This document shows, piece after piece, positions 18,388 to 30,082 of a stretch of 64,000 nt of DNA. A program made the position numbers and the translations under genes. The stretch comes from Pantoea cypripedii. GTDB taxonomy: Bacteria; Pseudomonadota; Gammaproteobacteria; Enterobacterales; Enterobacteriaceae. The DNA lies in NCBI RefSeq assembly GCF_002095535.1, contig NZ_MLJI01000001.1, forward strand, positions 2,469,832-2,533,831. The letters run 5' to 3'. Each line of letters begins with the position of its first letter. Positions within the stretch are counted from its first letter, which is position 1. The notes beneath the pieces were generated by a model that was not told where the DNA came from, did no database searches, and was given only the letters and a program-made list of their open reading frames with translations.

Positions 18388-19644
18388 CTAATCGAGACCG
18401 AGGCTGTCACGTAAGATCTGCAGGCGTTCGCTGTCGCCATCGCGCGCGGCCTGCTGTAGTGATTTGGTTGGAGCGTGAATTAAACGGTTGGTCAGCTTGT
18501 GTGCCAACTCCTGCAATACTTTTTCCGCATCCGCGCCCTGACGCAACGCTGCCAGCGCGCGCTCCTGCAATTCTGCGCGGACATCATCAGCCTGGGTACG
18601 GTACTCGCGAATGGTTTCAACGGCACTTTGCGCGCGCAGCCAGGCCATAAATTCGCCACTTTCCTGCACCACAATGCTTTCGGCCTGCACGGCGGCGGCT
18701 TTACGCTGCGCCATATTCTGCTCAATAATGGCCTGCAGGTCATCCACGCTGTAGAGATAGGCATTGGCGAGTTTGCCCACTTCTGGCTCGACATCGCGCG
18801 GTACCGCAATATCCACCAGCAGCATCGGCTGATTACGACGCGCTTTTAATGCGCGTTCTACCATCCCTTTGCCGATAATGGGCAACGGGCTGGCAGTGGA
18901 AGAAATAATAATATCGGCATCGGCGAGACGCGAATCAATATCCGCCAGACCAATCACTTCGGCCCCGACTTCATCGGCCAGCAGCTGAGCGCGCTCCCGC
19001 GTACGGTTGGCGATCATCAGTTTTTGCACATGGTGTTCGCGCAAGTGGCGCGCCACCAGCTCGATGGTTTCACCGGCACCAACCAGCAACACATTGACGG
19101 TGCTGAGCGATTCAAAGATTTGACGTGCCAGGGAACAGGCGGCAAAAGCGACGGAAACCGCGCTGGCACCGATTTCGGTTTCGGTACGGACGCGTTTGGC
19201 GACAGAGAAGGTCTTCTGGAACATGCGCTCCAGTTCGCTGGTCAACGCATGACCGCGCTGGGAATCGGCGAAGGCTTTTTTCACCTGGCCCAGAATCTGC
19301 GGCTCGCCCAGCACCAGTGAGTCCAGCCCGCTGGCGACGCGCATCAGATGGCTGACGGCGGCGTTATCCTGATGCCAGTAGAGACTTTTGCGCACATCTT
19401 CTTCACGCAGCTGGTGATAATCACACAACCAGCGCACCAGCTTCTCCTGCAAATCAGTCTGCTGCTCTACGCTGAGGTAGAGCTCAGTACGATTACAGGT
19501 GGAAAGCACCACACCACTTTGCACCATCGGCTGGGACAGCAGGCTGCTAAGTGCCTGATCCAGCGTATCCGGCGTGAACGATACACGTTCGCGCAGTGCA
19601 ACAGGTGCGGTTTTATGGTTGATTCCGAGAGCAAGCAGCGTCAT
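18388..19644 (-). CDS. hemA: Glutamyl-tRNA reductase HemA
   Basis: NADPH-dependent reductase, 418 aa, first committed step of tetrapyrrole synthesis: charged glutamyl-tRNA to glutamate-1-semialdehyde. The catalytic Cys is in [10 protein letters not shown]. The NADPH domain has [17 protein letters not shown]. The C-terminal helical dimerisation domain runs through [18 protein letters not shown] sequence. The N-terminus [15 protein letters not shown], which governs heme-dependent proteolysis in Salmonella, is intact. First gene of the prfA-prmC operon. Confidence 0.97.
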   Translation of the reverse strand: MTLLALGINHKTAPVALRERVSFTPDTLDQALSSLLSQPMVQSGVVLSTCNRTELYLSVEQQTDLQEKLVRWLCDYHQLREEDVRKSLYWHQDNAAVSHLMRVASGLDSLVLGEPQILGQVKKAFADSQRGHALTSELERMFQKTFSVAKRVRTETEIGASAVSVAFAACSLARQIFESLSTVNVLLVGAGETIELVARHLREHHVQKLMIANRTRERAQLLADEVGAEVIGLADIDSRLADADIIISSTASPLPIIGKGMVERALKARRNQPMLLVDIAVPRDVEPEVGKLANAYLYSVDDLQAIIEQNMAQRKAAAVQAESIVVQESGEFMAWLRAQSAVETIREYRTQADDVRAELQERALAALRQGADAEKVLQELAHKLTNRLIHAPTKSLQQAARDGDSERLQILRDSLGLD

Positions 19645-19860
19645 GGTGATTCTGGTGGGATATCCCAGGTATTGTCATGGTTTTGTGAAGGGCATTCTAC
19701 AAGATGCCTTGGATCAAGAAAAGCCATACAAAGGCTATGACTGTAATAAGATTAAACTGATCGTGCGCAATAATCCGTACATCAGCATTGACGGCTTAGA
19801 TGCGGATGGTTAGCGTTACCGGTTACGAAATAAAAACGTGTCTGAGGAGATGACCACGTG

Positions 19861-20487
19861 ATGCACATGCCCCCGCGCAAGCTGTTGCGCCTTTTACCCC
19901 TTGCCAGCGTGCTGCTGGCTGCCTGTAGCATCAACAAGCCGCAGCAGGGCCCTGGTCCCAGCACCACCTCACCACAGTGGCAACAACATCAGCAGACAGT
20001 GGCGAAAATCAGCCATTATGAAACCCGTGGTGCGTTCGCTTACATCTCTGATCGCCAGAAAGTGTATGCCCGCTTCAACTGGCAACAAACCGCCGCTGAC
20101 CGCTATCGCCTGCTGCTGACCAACCCGCTGGGCAGCACCGAGTTGCAGCTGGATGCGCAAGGTTCAGTCGTGCAAATCGTCGATAACAAAGGCAAGCGCT
20201 ATGTCAGCAATGATGCTGAGAAAATGATCTCCCAGCTGACCGGCATGGATATTCCGCTCGCGAATCTGCGTCAGTGGATGATGGGCTTGCCTGGCGATGC
20301 CAGCGACTATCAGCTGAACGACCAATATCAGTTGCAGAGCCTGAATTACAGCCGTAACGGCCAGCAGTGGAAAGTCACGATTTCTGATTATGACAGCAAA
20401 GTCACCCCACCGCTGCCAGCCAATCTGGAATTGAGCGAAGGTGGTCAGCGTATCAAACTGCGTATGGATAGCTGGACCGTACAATGA
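19861..20487 (+). CDS. lolB: Outer-membrane lipoprotein receptor LolB
   Basis: Receives lipoproteins from LolA and inserts them in the outer membrane. About 208 aa. The signal ends in lipobox LLAAC ([11 protein letters not shown]). Family segments are [32 protein letters not shown] and [10 protein letters not shown]. Three starts are close together (GTG 19858, ATG 19861, ATG 19867); GAGGAG at about 19844 fits 19858 or 19861. Divergent from hemA and overlapping ispE by four bases. Confidence 0.95.
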   Translation: MHMPPRKLLRLLPLASVLLAACSINKPQQGPGPSTTSPQWQQHQQTVAKISHYETRGAFAYISDRQKVYARFNWQQTAADRYRLLLTNPLGSTELQLDAQGSVVQIVDNKGKRYVSNDAEKMISQLTGMDIPLANLRQWMMGLPGDASDYQLNDQYQLQSLNYSRNGQQWKVTISDYDSKVTPPLPANLELSEGGQRIKLRMDSWTVQ

Positions 20488-21341
20488 TCACCACCTGGCC
20501 TGCTCCGGCGAAGCTGAATTTATTTCTTTACATCACTGGCCGTCGTCCGGACGGCTATCATAATCTGCAAACCCTGTTTCAGTTCCTTGATTACGGCGAT
20601 ACGCTGACCATCACCCCTGACAGCAGCGGTGATATTCATTTGCTGACGCCACTCGACGACGTACCGGACGAGGAAAACCTGATTGTGCGGGCTGCACGGG
20701 CGTTAATGCAGGCGGCAAGCCTGCGCGGCACCCTGCCACCGCAGGCCGGTGCGCAGATCAGCCTGGAAAAGCGTTTGCCGATGGGTGGCGGGCTGGGTGG
20801 CGGCTCATCAGATGCCGCGACGGTGCTGGTGGCGCTGAATCATCTGTGGCAAACCGGGTTGAGTGTCGATGAGCTGGCGACCCTTGGCGTGCGGCTGGGT
20901 GCCGATGTGCCGGTGTTTGTCCGCGGGCAGGCCGCCTTTGCCGAAGGCGTGGGTGAACAATTGCAGCCCGCCGCCCCGGCGGAAAAATGGTATCTGGTGG
21001 CCCATCCGGGCGTCAGTATCGCTACGCCGCAAATCTTTGGTGATCCTGAGCTGACGAGAGATTCACCAACCCGCTCACTTGATGAACTTTTGCAGCTCCC
21101 TTTCCACAATGATTGTGAGTCTGTGGCAAGAAAACGTTTTCGTGAGGTTGATGAGCTGGTTTCCTGGCTGCTAGAATACGCGCCGTCGCGCCTGACTGGG
21201 ACTGGAGCTTGTGTGTTTGCTGAATTTAACACCGAATCCGCCGCTCGTCAGGTGCTGGAGCTTGCCCCGGGATGGATACGAGGATTTGTGGCGCGCGGGC
21301 TAAATATCTCGCCGTTGCAGCGTACTCTTTCCGGGATTTAA
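20484..21341 (+). CDS. ispE: 4-diphosphocytidyl-2-C-methyl-D-erythritol kinase IspE
   Basis: GHMP-family kinase, 285 aa, fourth step of the MEP isoprenoid pathway. It starts with [21 protein letters not shown] (catalytic Lys and His region), has the ATP loop [14 protein letters not shown] and the C-terminal [15 protein letters not shown] overlaps the lolB stop (ATGA). Length agrees with E. coli IspE. Confidence 0.97.
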   Translation: MITTWPAPAKLNLFLYITGRRPDGYHNLQTLFQFLDYGDTLTITPDSSGDIHLLTPLDDVPDEENLIVRAARALMQAASLRGTLPPQAGAQISLEKRLPMGGGLGGGSSDAATVLVALNHLWQTGLSVDELATLGVRLGADVPVFVRGQAAFAEGVGEQLQPAAPAEKWYLVAHPGVSIATPQIFGDPELTRDSPTRSLDELLQLPFHNDCESVARKRFREVDELVSWLLEYAPSRLTGTGACVFAEFNTESAARQVLELAPGWIRGFVARGLNISPLQRTLSGI

Positions 21342-21407
21342 GCGTATGCGTGACTGTGTCACCCCTGTTCCAGACACAGCACGCGACGCATCAACACACC
21401 TGTCTGA

Positions 21408-22427
<1,020 letters not shown>

Positions 22428-22442
22428 TCGATTGTTCGAATG

Positions 22443-22470
22443 AAACCGGGCCACGCGCCCGGTTTTATTT
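22443..22470 (+). terminator. Terminator after prs
   Basis: Stem ACCGGGC-cacgc-GCCCGGT followed by TTTATTT, 15 bases after the prs stop. Confidence 0.88.
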
Positions 22471-22660
22471 CTCTCGCCCTGCTATCGCGTCATCTACCGA
22501 CTAAGCCGCTCCTGCCGCAGATACTTGCGCGATAAATTTCGTTAAAATTCGCTATTCTCGTTGCCATTCACTGTTTTCTGCCAACACTGACATCCGGACT
22601 TTAGCGCTCCCATGTTTAGTGGTATTTTTCACCACACTTTTTTTGAGAACTCCGACCACT

Positions 22661-23830
22661 ATGGCTCTCGACATTTACACACTTTTTGTTTGTGAGCTCT
22701 ATGTACTGGGGTTTTTAAGCATCATTCTGGTCTTCGCCTGGGTCGGTTCACAATATGATCGCGTGCTGGGCTTCACCTCGCTGACCCTGACGTTAACCTT
22801 ACTGGCGGTGTTTCTGAGCAGCCTGCGCGCCGCAGGATTGCACTTTCTGCCGGTTGCGGTCGGAAATGTGGTCATGATGCTGGCCTATGGCAGTTTGCTG
22901 AATGCCTTCCGCGTGTTCGATAACAAGCCACTGGGATTGAGCTGGCTGGCCGGTGCCCTGCTGTGGGCGATTCTGTGTTGCTTCCCCGCCTTTTATTACA
23001 GCCTGCCCAAACGCGTGCTGGTGGTTTGTCTGCTATGTATCATTTACACCGCAGCCTTAATTCAGTTGCTTTGGCGCGCCCGCGCTACATTGACGGTGAC
23101 ATTCTGGCCTGCGCAAACTCTGTTGTGGATTCATCTGTTGTTCCACGTCGCACGTATTTTTCTTGATGATGCCGTGGCGACGCCGGTACATGGGGCGATT
23201 GGTGGTTCCAGCTTTTCCGTCTACGTGATTCTTGAATCCATTCTGTTCGTGATTGGTCTGGCCTTTACGATTCTGGCGATGGTGAATGAACGCACGCAAA
23301 TTGCACATAAGCTGGCATCACTGCACGACCCGCTAACCAGCGTGTGGAATCGTCGGGCCTTGTTCGAGCAGGCAGAAAAGATCATTGCGCGCCGGTTACG
23401 TCAGCAACAGCCATTTACCGCGGTGTTGTTCGATCTGGATCACTTCAAAAGCATCAATGACCGTTATGGTCATCAGCAAGGTGATCGGGTGCTCATCGAT
23501 TTTTGTCAGGTTGCGCAGGCGTTATTACCGGAAGATGGTAAGTTTGCCCGTCTGGGGGGAGAGGAATTTGCCGCCATCCTGCCCGGCGGCAGCGAACAGG
23601 CGCAAACGGTATGCGAACGCATCCGGGTGGCGACTCAGCTGTCGCAACCGGATGATATTAGTTACACCGTCAGCATTGGTTTTGCCACTTCCTGTCAGGA
23701 AGATAAACATTTCCCGGCATTGCTGGCACTGGCCGATGAAGCACTCTACCGCGCAAAAGCCACAGGCCGTAACCGCACCGAACAGTATCTGGCGCAGTTA
23801 CAGCCGTTTAATCAGGCTACGCTGGTGTAG
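22661..23830 (+). CDS. Membrane-bound diguanylate cyclase (GGDEF)
   Basis: About 389 aa. Residues 1-210 hold some six to seven membrane helices; residues about 220-385 are a GGDEF domain (LHDPLTSVWNRRALFEQ, FDLDHFKSINDRYGHQQGD, then LGGEEFAAILPGG). The GGEEF signature and the metal Asp are intact, so synthesis of cyclic di-GMP is expected. The product-inhibition RxxD site is absent: the residues at that place read PEDG. The start at ATG 22661 gives a protein that begins with a membrane helix; an upstream in-frame start at 22619 is weaker. The sensory family was not recognised. In E. coli K-12 dauA occupies this place. Confidence 0.88.
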   Translation: MALDIYTLFVCELYVLGFLSIILVFAWVGSQYDRVLGFTSLTLTLTLLAVFLSSLRAAGLHFLPVAVGNVVMMLAYGSLLNAFRVFDNKPLGLSWLAGALLWAILCCFPAFYYSLPKRVLVVCLLCIIYTAALIQLLWRARATLTVTFWPAQTLLWIHLLFHVARIFLDDAVATPVHGAIGGSSFSVYVILESILFVIGLAFTILAMVNERTQIAHKLASLHDPLTSVWNRRALFEQAEKIIARRLRQQQPFTAVLFDLDHFKSINDRYGHQQGDRVLIDFCQVAQALLPEDGKFARLGGEEFAAILPGGSEQAQTVCERIRVATQLSQPDDISYTVSIGFATSCQEDKHFPALLALADEALYRAKATGRNRTEQYLAQLQPFNQATLV

Positions 23831-23832
23831 CG

Positions 23833-24108
23833 TTAAGAATGATGGGTATTGCGGCGGCAACGTTTATCGCCGTAATGCCGCAACCAGAAATAACGGTCTT
23901 CCACTTTTTCGCGTCCGCTGACGCGTGCGCCAACCAGCCACAGCAGCGCACCGATAAAGATGCTGAACATTGCGCCATGCGCCAGAAATTGCGGCAGATT
24001 CAGCGAAGGAATTTGATTAATGATCGAATATCCGACACCGAGTACCATGGTGAGTAAGCCGAGACACATCAGGCCGTTACCCATATAGCGAGTGTGATGA
24101 CGTTTCAT
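23833..24108 (-). CDS. ychH: YchH family stress-induced membrane protein
   Basis: Small inner-membrane protein, 91 aa, with two helices (GLMCLGLLTMVLGVGYSI and GAMFSIFIGALLWLVG) and a basic C-terminal tail (RHYGDKRCRRNTH). It matches YchH, a DUF2583 protein linked to stress resistance and biofilm in E. coli. It is convergent with the cyclase gene, almost touching it, and divergent from pth, as in E. coli. Confidence 0.92.
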   Translation of the reverse strand: MKRHHTRYMGNGLMCLGLLTMVLGVGYSIINQIPSLNLPQFLAHGAMFSIFIGALLWLVGARVSGREKVEDRYFWLRHYGDKRCRRNTHHS

Positions 24109-24370
24109 GGTTTACCTCCTTCCTTATGAGCAAAGCTAAGAACAGCACATAACGTTAACTGACCATAAGTTTAGGCAATACCAGGCGGTTAAGATGCGTA
24201 CAGGATCACACATCTTTCACAATTCTGACAAAACTTTACCGCTTATCGGATTGATTTCGATAGAAAATGATAAATAACGAAGCGTCACTATTCTTCAGCC
24301 TCGCCCTTTGTCATCTCCTCAGGCACGCAGTAAACTATCGCCCTTTCGTGATCGAGACAGGATAACCATC

Positions 24371-24958
24371 GTGAGCAGCATTAAACTGATTGTCGGACTG
24401 GCGAATCCCGGCGCCGAATATGCCGCCACGCGCCATAACGCTGGCGCCTGGTATGTGGATCTGCTGGCAGAGCGCTACAATCAGTCTCTGAAAGACGAAC
24501 CCAAATTCTTTGGCTATACCGCCCGGCTGGCGCTGGCGGGAGAAGATGTGCGCCTGCTGGTACCGACCACTTTTATGAACCTGAGTGGCAAAGCGGTGGC
24601 AGCGATGGCGACCTTTTACCGTATTGCGCCGGAAGAGATTCTGGTCGCGCATGATGAGCTGGATTTGCCGCCCGGCATCGCAAAATTTAAGCAGGGTGGC
24701 GGCCACGGCGGCCACAACGGACTGAAAGACATCATCAGCAAACTGGGAAATAACAATAATTTTCACCGTTTGCGTGTCGGTATTGGCCACCCTGGAGATC
24801 GCAATAAAGTGACCGGGTTTGTGCTGGGTAAACCGCCAGCCAGTGAGCAGAAATTGATTGATGATGCCATTGACGAAGCGGTGCGTTGCACTGAACTCTG
24901 GCTGAAAGAAGACAAAATAAAGGCGATGAACCGCCTGCACGCTTTCAAAGCCGGTTAA
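24371..24958 (+). CDS. pth: Peptidyl-tRNA hydrolase Pth
   Basis: Releases peptides from prematurely dropped peptidyl-tRNA. 195 aa. The active-site His lies in [10 protein letters not shown]; other key residues are in [21 protein letters not shown] and [12 protein letters not shown]. The start is taken as GTG at 24371, with AGGAT about nine bases upstream and exact alignment to E. coli Pth; an open frame extends to 24308 but adds unrelated residues. Confidence 0.97.
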   Translation: MSSIKLIVGLANPGAEYAATRHNAGAWYVDLLAERYNQSLKDEPKFFGYTARLALAGEDVRLLVPTTFMNLSGKAVAAMATFYRIAPEEILVAHDELDLPPGIAKFKQGGGHGGHNGLKDIISKLGNNNNFHRLRVGIGHPGDRNKVTGFVLGKPPASEQKLIDDAIDEAVRCTELWLKEDKIKAMNRLHAFKAG

Positions 24959-25070
24959 CGCCAATTCCCGCGCCGCACAGCAGCATTTCTGTGTATAATG
25001 CGCGAAATTTTTAGAATCTGTCAGCGTTGCCAGCCAGCGCTGCACCCTCAGTGAGAAAGGTAATCAGACC

Positions 25071-26162
25071 ATGGGATTTAAATGCGGTATTGTGGGCCTG
25101 CCGAACGTCGGTAAATCCACCCTGTTCAACGCGCTGACCAAAGCGGGTATCGAAGCAGCCAACTTTCCGTTCTGCACCATCGAACCCAATACCGGTGTGG
25201 TGCCTATGCCCGACCCGCGTCTTGATCAACTGAGCGACATCGTTAAGCCACAGCGTGTTGTGCCAACCACCATGGAATTCGTCGATATCGCCGGTCTGGT
25301 TGAAGGTGCGTCGAAAGGTGAAGGCCTCGGCAACAAATTCCTGACCAATATCCGCGAAACCGAAGCTATCGGCCATGTGGTACGTTGCTTTGAAAATGAC
25401 AACATCATTCACGTTGCAGGCAAAGTAAACCCGGCTGAAGACATTGATGTTATCAACACCGAGCTGGCGCTGTCGGATCTCGATACCTGTGAACGTGCTA
25501 TCCAGCGTGTGCAGAAAAAAGCCAAAGGCGGCGATAAAGACGCAAAAGCGGAACTGGCTGCGCTGGAGAAGTGCCTGCCGCATCTGGAAAACGCCGGTAT
25601 GCTGCGTTCGCTGGATCTGGATGCCGATGAAAAAGCCGCTATCCGCTATCTGAGCTTCCTGACGCTGAAACCGACCATGTACATCGCCAACGTCAACGAA
25701 GATGGTTTCGAGAACAACCCTTACCTCGACCAGGTTCGTGCGATTGCTGACGCTGAAGGCTCTGTCGTGGTACCGGTATGCGCAGCGGTTGAATCAGATA
25801 TCGCCGAGCTGGATGATGAAGAACGTGCTGAGTTTATGGCGGAGCTGGGTCTGGAAGAACCAGGTCTGAACCGCGTTATTCGCGCCGGTTACACCCTGCT
25901 CAACCTGCAGACCTACTTCACCGCAGGCGTCAAAGAAGTGCGTGCCTGGACCATCCCGGTAGGCGCAACGGCTCCGCAGGCGGCGGGTAAAATCCACACC
26001 GACTTCGAAAAAGGCTTTATCCGCGCCCAGACCATCGCGTTTGATGACTTTGTCACCTACAAGGGTGAACAAGGCGCGAAGGAAGCAGGCAAAATGCGTT
26101 CAGAAGGCAAAGAATACATCGTGAAAGATGGCGATGTGATGAACTTCCTGTTTAACGTCTGA
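25071..26162 (+). CDS. ychF: Redox-regulated ATPase YchF
   Basis: Universally conserved P-loop protein of the Obg group that prefers ATP, 363 aa. Walker A is [10 protein letters not shown]3 is DIAGLV, and the altered G4 reads NVNE, the known basis of ATP specificity. A coiled-coil hairpin occupies about 130-200 and a C-terminal TGS domain ends with [13 protein letters not shown]. Nearly identical to the E. coli protein, which binds ribosomes and affects the oxidative-stress response. Confidence 0.97.
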   Translation: MGFKCGIVGLPNVGKSTLFNALTKAGIEAANFPFCTIEPNTGVVPMPDPRLDQLSDIVKPQRVVPTTMEFVDIAGLVEGASKGEGLGNKFLTNIRETEAIGHVVRCFENDNIIHVAGKVNPAEDIDVINTELALSDLDTCERAIQRVQKKAKGGDKDAKAELAALEKCLPHLENAGMLRSLDLDADEKAAIRYLSFLTLKPTMYIANVNEDGFENNPYLDQVRAIADAEGSVVVPVCAAVESDIAELDDEERAEFMAELGLEEPGLNRVIRAGYTLLNLQTYFTAGVKEVRAWTIPVGATAPQAAGKIHTDFEKGFIRAQTIAFDDFVTYKGEQGAKEAGKMRSEGKEYIVKDGDVMNFLFNV

Positions 26163-26190
26163 TTATTTTATAACCTGACGTTGAAAAGCG

Positions 26191-26219
26191 AGCCCATGCA
26201 AATTGCGTGGGCTTTTTTA
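26191..26219 (+). terminator. Terminator after ychF
   Basis: Stem AGCCCATGCA with TGCGTGGGCT followed by six T, about 30 bases after the ychF stop. Confidence 0.88.
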
Positions 26220-26513
26220 TTTCCGCTATTATCATCAATCAGTTTGTCAATTACCTTCAATACAGTTTACAGATTGAAGACACTCCAGGGATTTTTCCTA
26301 ATCGCCACCAGAATAATCACTATATAAACTCCAGCACCTTTGTTATACCTTACCCCTGAATTTATTTCAGGATGTTTCCTGTTAAATTAAAAAATGGAGT
26401 CGTGGAAATTTTCACGGAATTACATTCTGCGCACCCATTATAAATATATAAAATGGAGATGATAAAAAACTCCATAAAATATTACAAAACTTGAATATTT
26501 ATACCGGAGAGAT
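26220..26513. other. AT-rich upstream region of the repeat-containing exported protein
   Basis: About 290 bases of AT-rich DNA with no gene. It should hold the promoter of the following gene. GGAGAG at about 26505 is the ribosome binding site. Base composition changes visibly from the GC-rich backbone on the left. Confidence 0.5.
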
Positions 26514-28196
26514 ATGAAATCCCATTTATTAGCTTTAACTTTAGGCGCAACCCTGGCAGGCAATACTGCCGCCGCGATTACCCCCGGAGGAATGGCGGGC
26601 TGGGCCTGGACTGTTGAAGAAGAGAATATAACCAGCCTGACGTTTCCCTTCACCATAAATTCTGCCCCGGAAAGTCCAGGCTATTACTTCGCAAACCAAT
26701 TCGGTTTTATTGGTGTCACAGCTGCGGGATATATTGGTCTGCAACCTCGTACAGCCAATCAATATTCACTGGTATTTTCAAACTTCGTGTCAGGGGCAAC
26801 CGTCATTGATAGCGACCGTTGCCGTAGCGGCGCTGATGGCGGTCCGGGGGTCAGCTGCTCAACATTGTATCCCATTAAAGTCGGTAAAAAATACCTCTTT
26901 GAGGTTCGCCGTGCAGCGAATGATTGGAACGCCTGGTACGGTTTCGTCAAAGAAGAAGGTAGCACGCAAGAAACACAAATTGGCGCATGGCAGCTCCCTG
27001 CGGGTTCTGGAGCTCTGAGGACATCACAAACCGGATGGATCGAATATTATAAAAAAGTTGATACCTGCTACATCCCGGAAGTCGCTCAAATCACGGTTTC
27101 CCCACCTTACGTCACCGCCAGCGGTAAGCAGGGAGCATTGTCAAACCGAGGTCAGCGCGGGGTTTGTAATGGCAAATTTGATTATGCCGCCGAGTTTATC
27201 GGCAAGGATTTGAGAACGACCGTGGGTCGTCGTATGATCACCAGCGATGCCTATAGCTCAGCACTTTATGATGGTGAACTGAAACCTGATAGTTTTGTTA
27301 CTATTGGCGTTTACGATAGTGATAATAAAGAACTGGAAAAGCACACGGTTCAGGTTGGTAAAGACTATGTCGGGAAATGGACCTGGCCACATTATACTGC
27401 TGGGATTTTTAACAGTAAGCTAAAGAAAATAAAAATTGGTTTGTTCGATAAAGAGACCGGTGAAATAAACGTTAAGAACTGGTCGTCATTCGAGAACCAG
27501 ATTTATAAAAACAAACTGGAAAATCTGAAAGTTGTCACCACTATTGAAAACATGTGGGTTAACGATGACGCATACAGTGATGATCTGCATTTAGGAAATC
27601 TTGAATCGGGTAGTTCAGTGATGATCACGGTTAAAGATCAGGCTGGAAAGTTACTTGAAGATTACACGGTTCGGGTTCCTGACAGTGATCTTGATCGCTG
27701 GTTGTGGTCTGGTTATACCGGCATTGAGTTTAATAGTGCTCTGAACAAAATAAAGATTGGTGACATTGATAACAATAACGACATCAGTATTGTCAGAACA
27801 TCTTCTTATAAAAATAAAATATGGAAAAAGAGTCAGGAGCATTTAACCGTCAAAGCGGAAATCTTTAGTGCCAGTGAAAACCCGTGGATTAACCATGATC
27901 TGTTTGGCGATAAACTTGCCGCTGAGCTGCCGTCAGGCAGCAAAGTCACCATTAAGGTGAAAAGCAGCCTGGGTAACCTGCTTGAGGAACATACCGTAGA
28001 GCTACCGGATGGTCATCTGGATCGTTATAAGTGGCCTCCTTATGCTGCCAACGAGTTCAACAAAATCTTTAAACAGATTGTTATTGGCGAAAAAGTGGCA
28101 GAGGACAAGATCACCGTGATTGCCGGGTCGCAATACCGCAACCTGATCTGGAAAAAAGAGCGTGCAAATCTGACCGTTGAAGTCACCATTGAGTGA
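26514..28196 (+). CDS. Exported DUF3472-like protein with three C-terminal repeats
   Basis: 560 aa, secreted or periplasmic. The signal peptide ends around AGNTAAA. Residues about 40-160 resemble DUF3472 (GYYFANQFGF, GYIGLQPR, FSNFVSGATV, DGGPGVSC, YGFVKEEGSTQETQIGAW). Residues about 238-560 are three tandem units of about 105-108 residues, each with (N/S)DD-type start, SGS.V.I.V, LLE.HTV, a D..W.W..Y motif and (S)YKN.IWK at the end. Unit starts are at about 238, 345 and 454. The role is unknown; repeats of this kind often bind glycans or surfaces. AT-rich compared with ychF and phoA, so probably acquired. Confidence 0.8.
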   Translation: MKSHLLALTLGATLAGNTAAAITPGGMAGWAWTVEEENITSLTFPFTINSAPESPGYYFANQFGFIGVTAAGYIGLQPRTANQYSLVFSNFVSGATVIDSDRCRSGADGGPGVSCSTLYPIKVGKKYLFEVRRAANDWNAWYGFVKEEGSTQETQIGAWQLPAGSGALRTSQTGWIEYYKKVDTCYIPEVAQITVSPPYVTASGKQGALSNRGQRGVCNGKFDYAAEFIGKDLRTTVGRRMITSDAYSSALYDGELKPDSFVTIGVYDSDNKELEKHTVQVGKDYVGKWTWPHYTAGIFNSKLKKIKIGLFDKETGEINVKNWSSFENQIYKNKLENLKVVTTIENMWVNDDAYSDDLHLGNLESGSSVMITVKDQAGKLLEDYTVRVPDSDLDRWLWSGYTGIEFNSALNKIKIGDIDNNNDISIVRTSSYKNKIWKKSQEHLTVKAEIFSASENPWINHDLFGDKLAAELPSGSKVTIKVKSSLGNLLEEHTVELPDGHLDRYKWPPYAANEFNKIFKQIVIGEKVAEDKITVIAGSQYRNLIWKKERANLTVEVTIE

Positions 28197-28221
28197 TGTG
28201 GCTTAACCTCCATCATTAAAC

Positions 28222-28250
28222 AAAAATCCACGCCAATGCGTGGATTTTTT
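28222..28250. terminator. Bidirectional terminator
   Basis: Stem AAAAATCCACG with CGTGGATTTTT around a short loop, between the convergent exported-protein gene and phoA. Confidence 0.9.
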
Positions 28251-28269
28251 ATTCGTTAAGTCTGATGTG

Positions 28270-29676
28270 TTACTTGATGCCCATTGCATCCCGCAAGGTA
28301 AAGAACAGGTCAGTCTGATCCGTCAGACCCACCACATTGGCAGCATGAGGGCCGTAAGCCGCGATACGCAGCTGAGTGCCGGTATGCTCCTGAGACTCCT
28401 CTTCTGAGTTACCGTAGCTGATGGTCATCACCGCGCCATCTTTGGTATTGACCGCCTGCGTCAGCCCCGGTGCTTTGGTGCCATTTTCAACGATCTGACT
28501 GCTGTGAGCGTGGTCCGCAGTCACCACCACCAGCGTGTCACCGTGCTGACGCGCAAAGGCCAGTGCCTGCTGTACCGCTTCGTCCAGGTCCACGGTTTCA
28601 CCAATCTGACCACAGGGATTGGCGGCATGGTCCTGTTTATCAATCGATGCCCCCTCAACCTGCAGGAAGAAACCTTTGTCATTCTGGCTGAGCAGGTCGA
28701 GTGCCTTTTTGGTCATCTGCGCCAGTGTTGGCGTACTGGCCGGGCGTTCTTTATTCACTTCACAGGTCACCACCGGCTTATCCAGGTTACCGTGATAGCT
28801 GGCTTTTGGCCCCTGCCAGCGTACCGGCATATTACCCTCCGCAAACAGCCCCAGCACTGGCTTGCTTTGGTCTGCCTGCTGCACAGCATTCATACCATCA
28901 AGATTATCCACCAGCTGATAACCCAGTGCCTGTGCCTGCTCACGCAGGGTTTTGCCCTGATATTCACCGGCTTTCGCCACTTCGCTGAAGGATTTCGCTC
29001 CGCCGCCCAGCGTGACATCGGCGCGGGTTTTCAGCATCTGTTCGGTAATTGAACCCTTCCCACCCTGCTCCAGCGCATTGGTCGGGCACAGCTCAGAGGT
29101 TTTATCCGGGCCATAGCATTTACGTGAGGTCACATGGGCGATCAGTGCTGCGGGTGTCGCATCCTGCAATTCCGCCGTAGAAACGTTACCGGTTGCCTTG
29201 CCCGCTGCTTTTGCCAGCTCCAGCAGCGTGGTCTGATCTTTCCCGTTCACATCAACGCCAATGGCACCGTTATAGGATTTGGTGCCGGTTGCCCAGGCCG
29301 TGGCAGAAGCGGCTGAATCCGTGACGTAGTTTGGTTTGTGGGTTTTCTTATCCAGTGAATAGTGGGTGTACTGGCCGGTGAGCGGCAGCGCATCAATCCC
29401 TGGGAAGAAGCCACCGGCTCCCATCGCCTGGTTACGAGCTGCGGTGATTTCCGAATCCCCCATGCCATCACCAATCAGCAGGATCACGTTTTTAGCCGTG
29501 CTGTTGCTGAGCGAGGCTTTCAAGGCTTCGGTTTGATCGCCCGTCAGACGACGCGCACCACCGTGCTGGGTCAGATCGCCGGTTGCGGCGCGAGAGTAAG
29601 TTGCCTCATCCGCCACCGCCGCCGAAGCAAACAGTGAAGCGATAAGTGGAACCGTAATCAGAGGTATCTGTTTCAT
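28270..29676 (-). CDS. phoA: Periplasmic alkaline phosphatase PhoA
   Basis: Phosphomonoesterase of 468 aa, exported by a Sec signal ([13 protein letters not shown]). The nucleophile Ser is in [11 protein letters not shown]; metal ligands appear in [22 protein letters not shown] and [11 protein letters not shown], and [11 protein letters not shown] near the end. Paired Cys ([13 protein letters not shown] and TCEVNK/NPCGQ) can form the two known disulfides, which suggests Dsb-dependent folding. It is preceded by PhoB-box-like repeats, indicating induction by phosphate starvation. Confidence 0.96.
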   Translation of the reverse strand: MKQIPLITVPLIASLFASAAVADEATYSRAATGDLTQHGGARRLTGDQTEALKASLSNSTAKNVILLIGDGMGDSEITAARNQAMGAGGFFPGIDALPLTGQYTHYSLDKKTHKPNYVTDSAASATAWATGTKSYNGAIGVDVNGKDQTTLLELAKAAGKATGNVSTAELQDATPAALIAHVTSRKCYGPDKTSELCPTNALEQGGKGSITEQMLKTRADVTLGGGAKSFSEVAKAGEYQGKTLREQAQALGYQLVDNLDGMNAVQQADQSKPVLGLFAEGNMPVRWQGPKASYHGNLDKPVVTCEVNKERPASTPTLAQMTKKALDLLSQNDKGFFLQVEGASIDKQDHAANPCGQIGETVDLDEAVQQALAFARQHGDTLVVVTADHAHSSQIVENGTKAPGLTQAVNTKDGAVMTISYGNSEEESQEHTGTQLRIAAYGPHAANVVGLTDQTDLFFTLRDAMGIK

Positions 29677-29739
29677 TTATAAGCATCCTTATTCACAAAT
29701 ATAACCAAATGTTTCCGCGGACAAGTCTGCGACAATGGC

Positions 29740-29779
29740 GTTACACTTTTGTGACTGGCATGCAATGTTTTGATGACAG
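29740..29779 (-). promoter_or_regulatory. Candidate Pho boxes upstream of phoA
   Basis: On the minus strand, CTGTCAT (29773-29779) and CAGTCAC-AAAA-GTGTAAC (29740-29757) resemble direct repeats of the PhoB site CTGTCAT. They lie 65-105 bases before the phoA start. The match is partial. Confidence 0.5.
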
Positions 29780-29853
29780 GATAACCAATGCGAACAGGGT
29801 TAACGCGATTCGCTCAGGGCTTAAGCGAATAGAAAAAAAGGAGAAAATAGGGC

Positions 29854-29882
29854 TTGACCCTTTTAGGCGAACTCCCTATAGT
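29854..29882 (+). promoter_or_regulatory. Sigma-70 promoter of tRNA-Ser
   Basis: TTGACC at 29854-29859 and TATAGT at 29877-29882 with 17-base spacing, followed by a GC-rich GCGCCCCG discriminator. This is the layout of stable-RNA promoters under growth-rate and stringent control. Confidence 0.85.
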
Positions 29883-29922
29883 AGCGCCCCGTTGACCCGC
29901 CAAGGTCAGCAGCAAAAAATGT

Positions 29923-30010
29923 GGTGAGGTGTCCGAGTGGCTGAAGGAGCACGCCTGGAAAGTGTGTATACGGTAACGTATCGGGGGTTCGAATCCCCCT
30001 CTCACCGCCA
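29923..30010 (+). tRNA. serX: tRNA-Ser (anticodon GGA)
   Basis: 88 bases with encoded CCA. The acceptor GGTGAGG pairs with the 3' CTCACC(G), the T arm is GGGGGTTCGAATCCCCC, the long variable arm TATACGGTAACGTA is typical of tRNA-Ser, and the anticodon loop reads CTGGAAAG with GGA. It reads UCC and UCU. The symbol follows E. coli usage and could equally be serW. Confidence 0.96.
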
Positions 30011-30024
30011 CAAATTTGAAGAAG

Positions 30025-30055
30025 AGTCTGAACTTATGTTCAGACTTTTTTTTTT
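30025..30055 (+). terminator. Terminator of tRNA-Ser
   Basis: Stem AGTCTGAAC-ttat-GTTCAGACT followed by at least ten T, 14 bases after the tRNA CCA. Confidence 0.92.
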
Positions 30056-30082
30056 GCATATTCTTCGGGTGAGAGAGGGTGA

